In this document: positions 5,834 to 6,554 of the stretch, one piece after another
Layout: each line of letters opens with the position of its first letter
Position numbering within the stretch: the first letter of the stretch is position 1
Assembly: GCA_046733315.1 (NCBI GenBank)
Contig: JBKPOV010000209.1
Span: forward strand, 1 to 6,554
Source: VRUE01 sp046733315
Lineage (GTDB): Bacteria > Actinomycetota > Thermoleophilia > Solirubrobacterales > 70-9
Direction: 5' to 3'
DNA length: 6,554 nucleotides
Notes under the pieces: generated by a model
Database searches by the model: none
What the model saw: only the letters and a program-made list of their open reading frames with translations
Told to the model about the DNA's origin: nothing
Made by a program: the position numbers and the translations under genes

Positions 5834-5921
5834 CAAGCAGCTCAAGGACGCAGGGAGCGTGGCGTGCTCTGCACGCGAGCGACCGAGGACGCCGAGATGC
5901 GCCGGCCGCGGGACCTCAGGC
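5817..5921. repeat. 18-bp imperfect inverted repeat bracketing the convergent stop codons, with a nested hairpin
   Basis: Bases 5817-5834 pair with 5904-5921 over 18 positions, with one A·A mismatch and one G·U wobble. Each arm contains the TGA of one convergent gene, so both genes end in TGAGG(A/T)CC(T/C)GCGGCC. The enclosed 69 nt contain a perfect small hairpin, GCGTGC-TCT-GCACGC (5862-5876). The whole intergenic RNA could fold from either transcript. The nested hairpin lacks a U-tract and is at best a weak stop for kinase transcripts. Confidence 0.55.
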
Positions 5922-6287
5922 CCCGAGCATTGCCCTGTAGAAGGAGTAATCGTCGCGGTCGGGACGCAGGTTGGAGGCGAGGGCGAGGTGGTGACGGGCG
6001 CGCTCGGTATCGCCGGTCTTGGTCAGCGCCCGGCCGAGGCAGAAGTGGGCGTAGTCGTTGACCTGGTGGCGTTCGACCACCGCCTTGAACTCGACCGCGG
6101 CTGCGGCGAAGCGACCGGAGCGGAAGTAGGCGCGGCCAAGCGCCTCGCGGACCGATGACTTCTCGGGCGCCCGTCGTGCCGCCTCCTCCAGCGGCGCCGC
6201 CGCCTCCTCGAAATCCTCCTCCTCGAGCAGCTCGATCCCGCGACGGTAAAGAGTGAAGGTGGAATCGGAATTTGACTCTGCGGGCAT
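5916..6287 (-). CDS. Small tetratricopeptide-repeat (TPR) protein
   Basis: A 123-residue soluble protein made almost wholly of TPR helices, a protein-interaction scaffold; the partner is unknown. Three repeats can be seen at about residues 11-42 (LYRRGIELLEEEDFEEAAAP), 45-76 (SVREALGRAYFRSGRFAAAA) and 79-110 (YAHFCLGRALTKTGDTERAR). Each has the usual small-residue and Gly/Ala spacing. A short tail (DDYSFYRAMLGA) follows. There is no signal peptide or membrane segment. The ATG at 6287 is the only reasonable start. It has no real Shine-Dalgarno, but a TACACT -10-like hexamer ends 6 nt before it, so the mRNA may be leaderless. The gene is divergent from the P-II gene across 88 bp and convergent with the kinase gene. 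Neither neighbour explains its role. Confidence 0.85.
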   Translation of the reverse strand: MPAESNSDSTFTLYRRGIELLEEEDFEEAAAPLEEAARRAPEKSSVREALGRAYFRSGRFAAAAVEFKAVVERHQVNDYAHFCLGRALTKTGDTERARHHLALASNLRPDRDDYSFYRAMLGA

Positions 6288-6293
6288 CGCTCA

Positions 6294-6322
6294 AGTGTAG
6301 GAGCCAGAACGGCCCGACTCGA
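6294..6322 (-). promoter_or_regulatory. Predicted promoter of the TPR gene, leaderless type
   Basis: On the minus strand, TCGAGT (6322-6317), a 17-nt spacer and TACACT (6299-6294). The last T of the -10 is 7 nt from the A of the ATG at 6287, so transcription would begin at or next to the start codon. The -35 overlaps that of the divergent P-II promoter. Confidence 0.45.
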
Positions 6323-6348
6323 CTTCCTGCCGCCGCGACCGGTAGGCT
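6319..6348 (+). promoter_or_regulatory. Predicted promoter of the P-II gene
   Basis: TCGACT (6319-6324), an 18-nt spacer and TAGGCT (6343-6348) precede the P-II start at 6376. A GGGAAGG ribosome binding site (6361-6367) lies 8 nt from the GTG. The -35 shares bases with the divergent TPR promoter, so the two may compete for polymerase. Confidence 0.4.
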
Positions 6349-6375
6349 CGCGCGCGGGATGGGAAGGCGCGGGCA

Positions 6376-6554
6376 GTGAAACTCGTGGTTGGCATCGTGC
6401 GGCCTGAGAAGGCGAACGACGTGCTGGAGGCGCTCTATCGCGCTCAGGTGCGCGTCGTTTCGATGAGCCGCGTGCAGGGTCACGGTGGGGAGCTCGAGCG
6501 GGTGGAGACCTACCGCGGCACAACCGTGAAGATGGGCCTCGCCGAGAAGGTGCG
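6376..6554 (+). CDS. P-II family signalling protein (GlnB/GlnK type), partial, 3' end outside window
   Basis: P-II proteins are small trimers that bind ATP/ADP and 2-oxoglutarate and control nitrogen (sometimes carbon) transporters and enzymes through a flexible T-loop. The window holds 59 full codons of about 110 expected, from a GTG at 6376 preceded by GGGAAGG at 8 nt. The N-terminus KLVVGIVRPEKANDVLEALY is the first beta strand and helix of the fold. VETYRGTTVKMGLAEKV (residues 43-59) is the T-loop. Numbering aligns directly with E. coli GlnB: Tyr46-Arg47-Gly48 and Lys58 are kept. Position 51, the tyrosine uridylylated in proteobacteria and adenylylated in actinobacteria, is Val, and Gln39 is Glu. 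It therefore cannot be regulated by Tyr51 modification. What it controls is not shown here; downstream genes lie outside the window. Confidence 0.85.
   Translation, partial: MKLVVGIVRPEKANDVLEALYRAQVRVVSMSRVQGHGGELERVETYRGTTVKMGLAEKV

Noticed and set aside
5862..5876. Hairpin GCGTGC-TCT-GCACGC as a terminator for the kinase gene
   Set aside because: The stem is perfect but only 6 bp with a 3-nt loop and no U-tract on the plus strand, so it was not listed as a terminator on its own.
5842..6483. 213-codon minus-strand open frame
   Set aside because: It overlaps the TPR gene in another frame and the P-II gene on the opposite strand; the sequence is Arg/Pro-rich with no domain.

Overview
The window is GC-rich, densely packed bacterial DNA with GTG starts, 4-nt start/stop overlaps and few intergenic bases. 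Several proteins point to the Actinomycetota, most probably class Thermoleophilia (Solirubrobacterales-like). These are a secreted protein with the SPALVVAGLALFVAL signal region common in that class, a DosS/DosT-like GAF sensor kinase, and an EcfT and a P-II protein of actinobacterial type. This placement rests on recognised family styles, not on a search.

Left third (1-2460, minus strand): one operon led by a clear cobalamin (B12) riboswitch at about 2278-2445. In order of transcription it encodes a secreted DUF4430 protein with a C-terminal Ig-like part (1479-2240), a predicted lipoprotein with a second DUF4430 domain plus an unrecognised C-terminal region (580-1482), and an ECF-transporter membrane subunit EcfT that leaves the window at base 1. 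Both junctions are 4-nt overlaps, so the genes are probably translationally coupled. DUF4430 is related to the C-terminal domain of animal transcobalamin/intrinsic factor. The operon therefore reads as a corrinoid capture-and-import system in a Gram-positive-type envelope. This is the most interesting part of the window.

Middle (2460-3270, plus strand): a divergent gene for a secreted, low-complexity-stalk protein with a small cysteine-containing C-terminal domain of unknown ligand.

Right-centre (3270-5822): a divergently transcribed two-component system. It pairs a NarL/LuxR-type response regulator (minus) with a soluble GAF-GAF-HisKA_3-HATPase histidine kinase (plus). The first GAF domain keeps the positions that bind and flank heme in mycobacterial DosS/DosT, so it may sense O2, NO or CO. 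The 141-bp shared intergenic region holds two dyads, one of them over the predicted -35 of the kinase gene.

Right end (5823-6554): a small TPR protein (minus), possibly leaderless, converges on the kinase gene. Its terminator U-tract lies inside the kinase's lysine codons. Divergent from it, and running off the right edge, is a P-II family signalling protein that lacks the usual modified tyrosine in its T-loop.

No RNA genes other than the riboswitch, no insertion sequences and no CRISPR array were seen.
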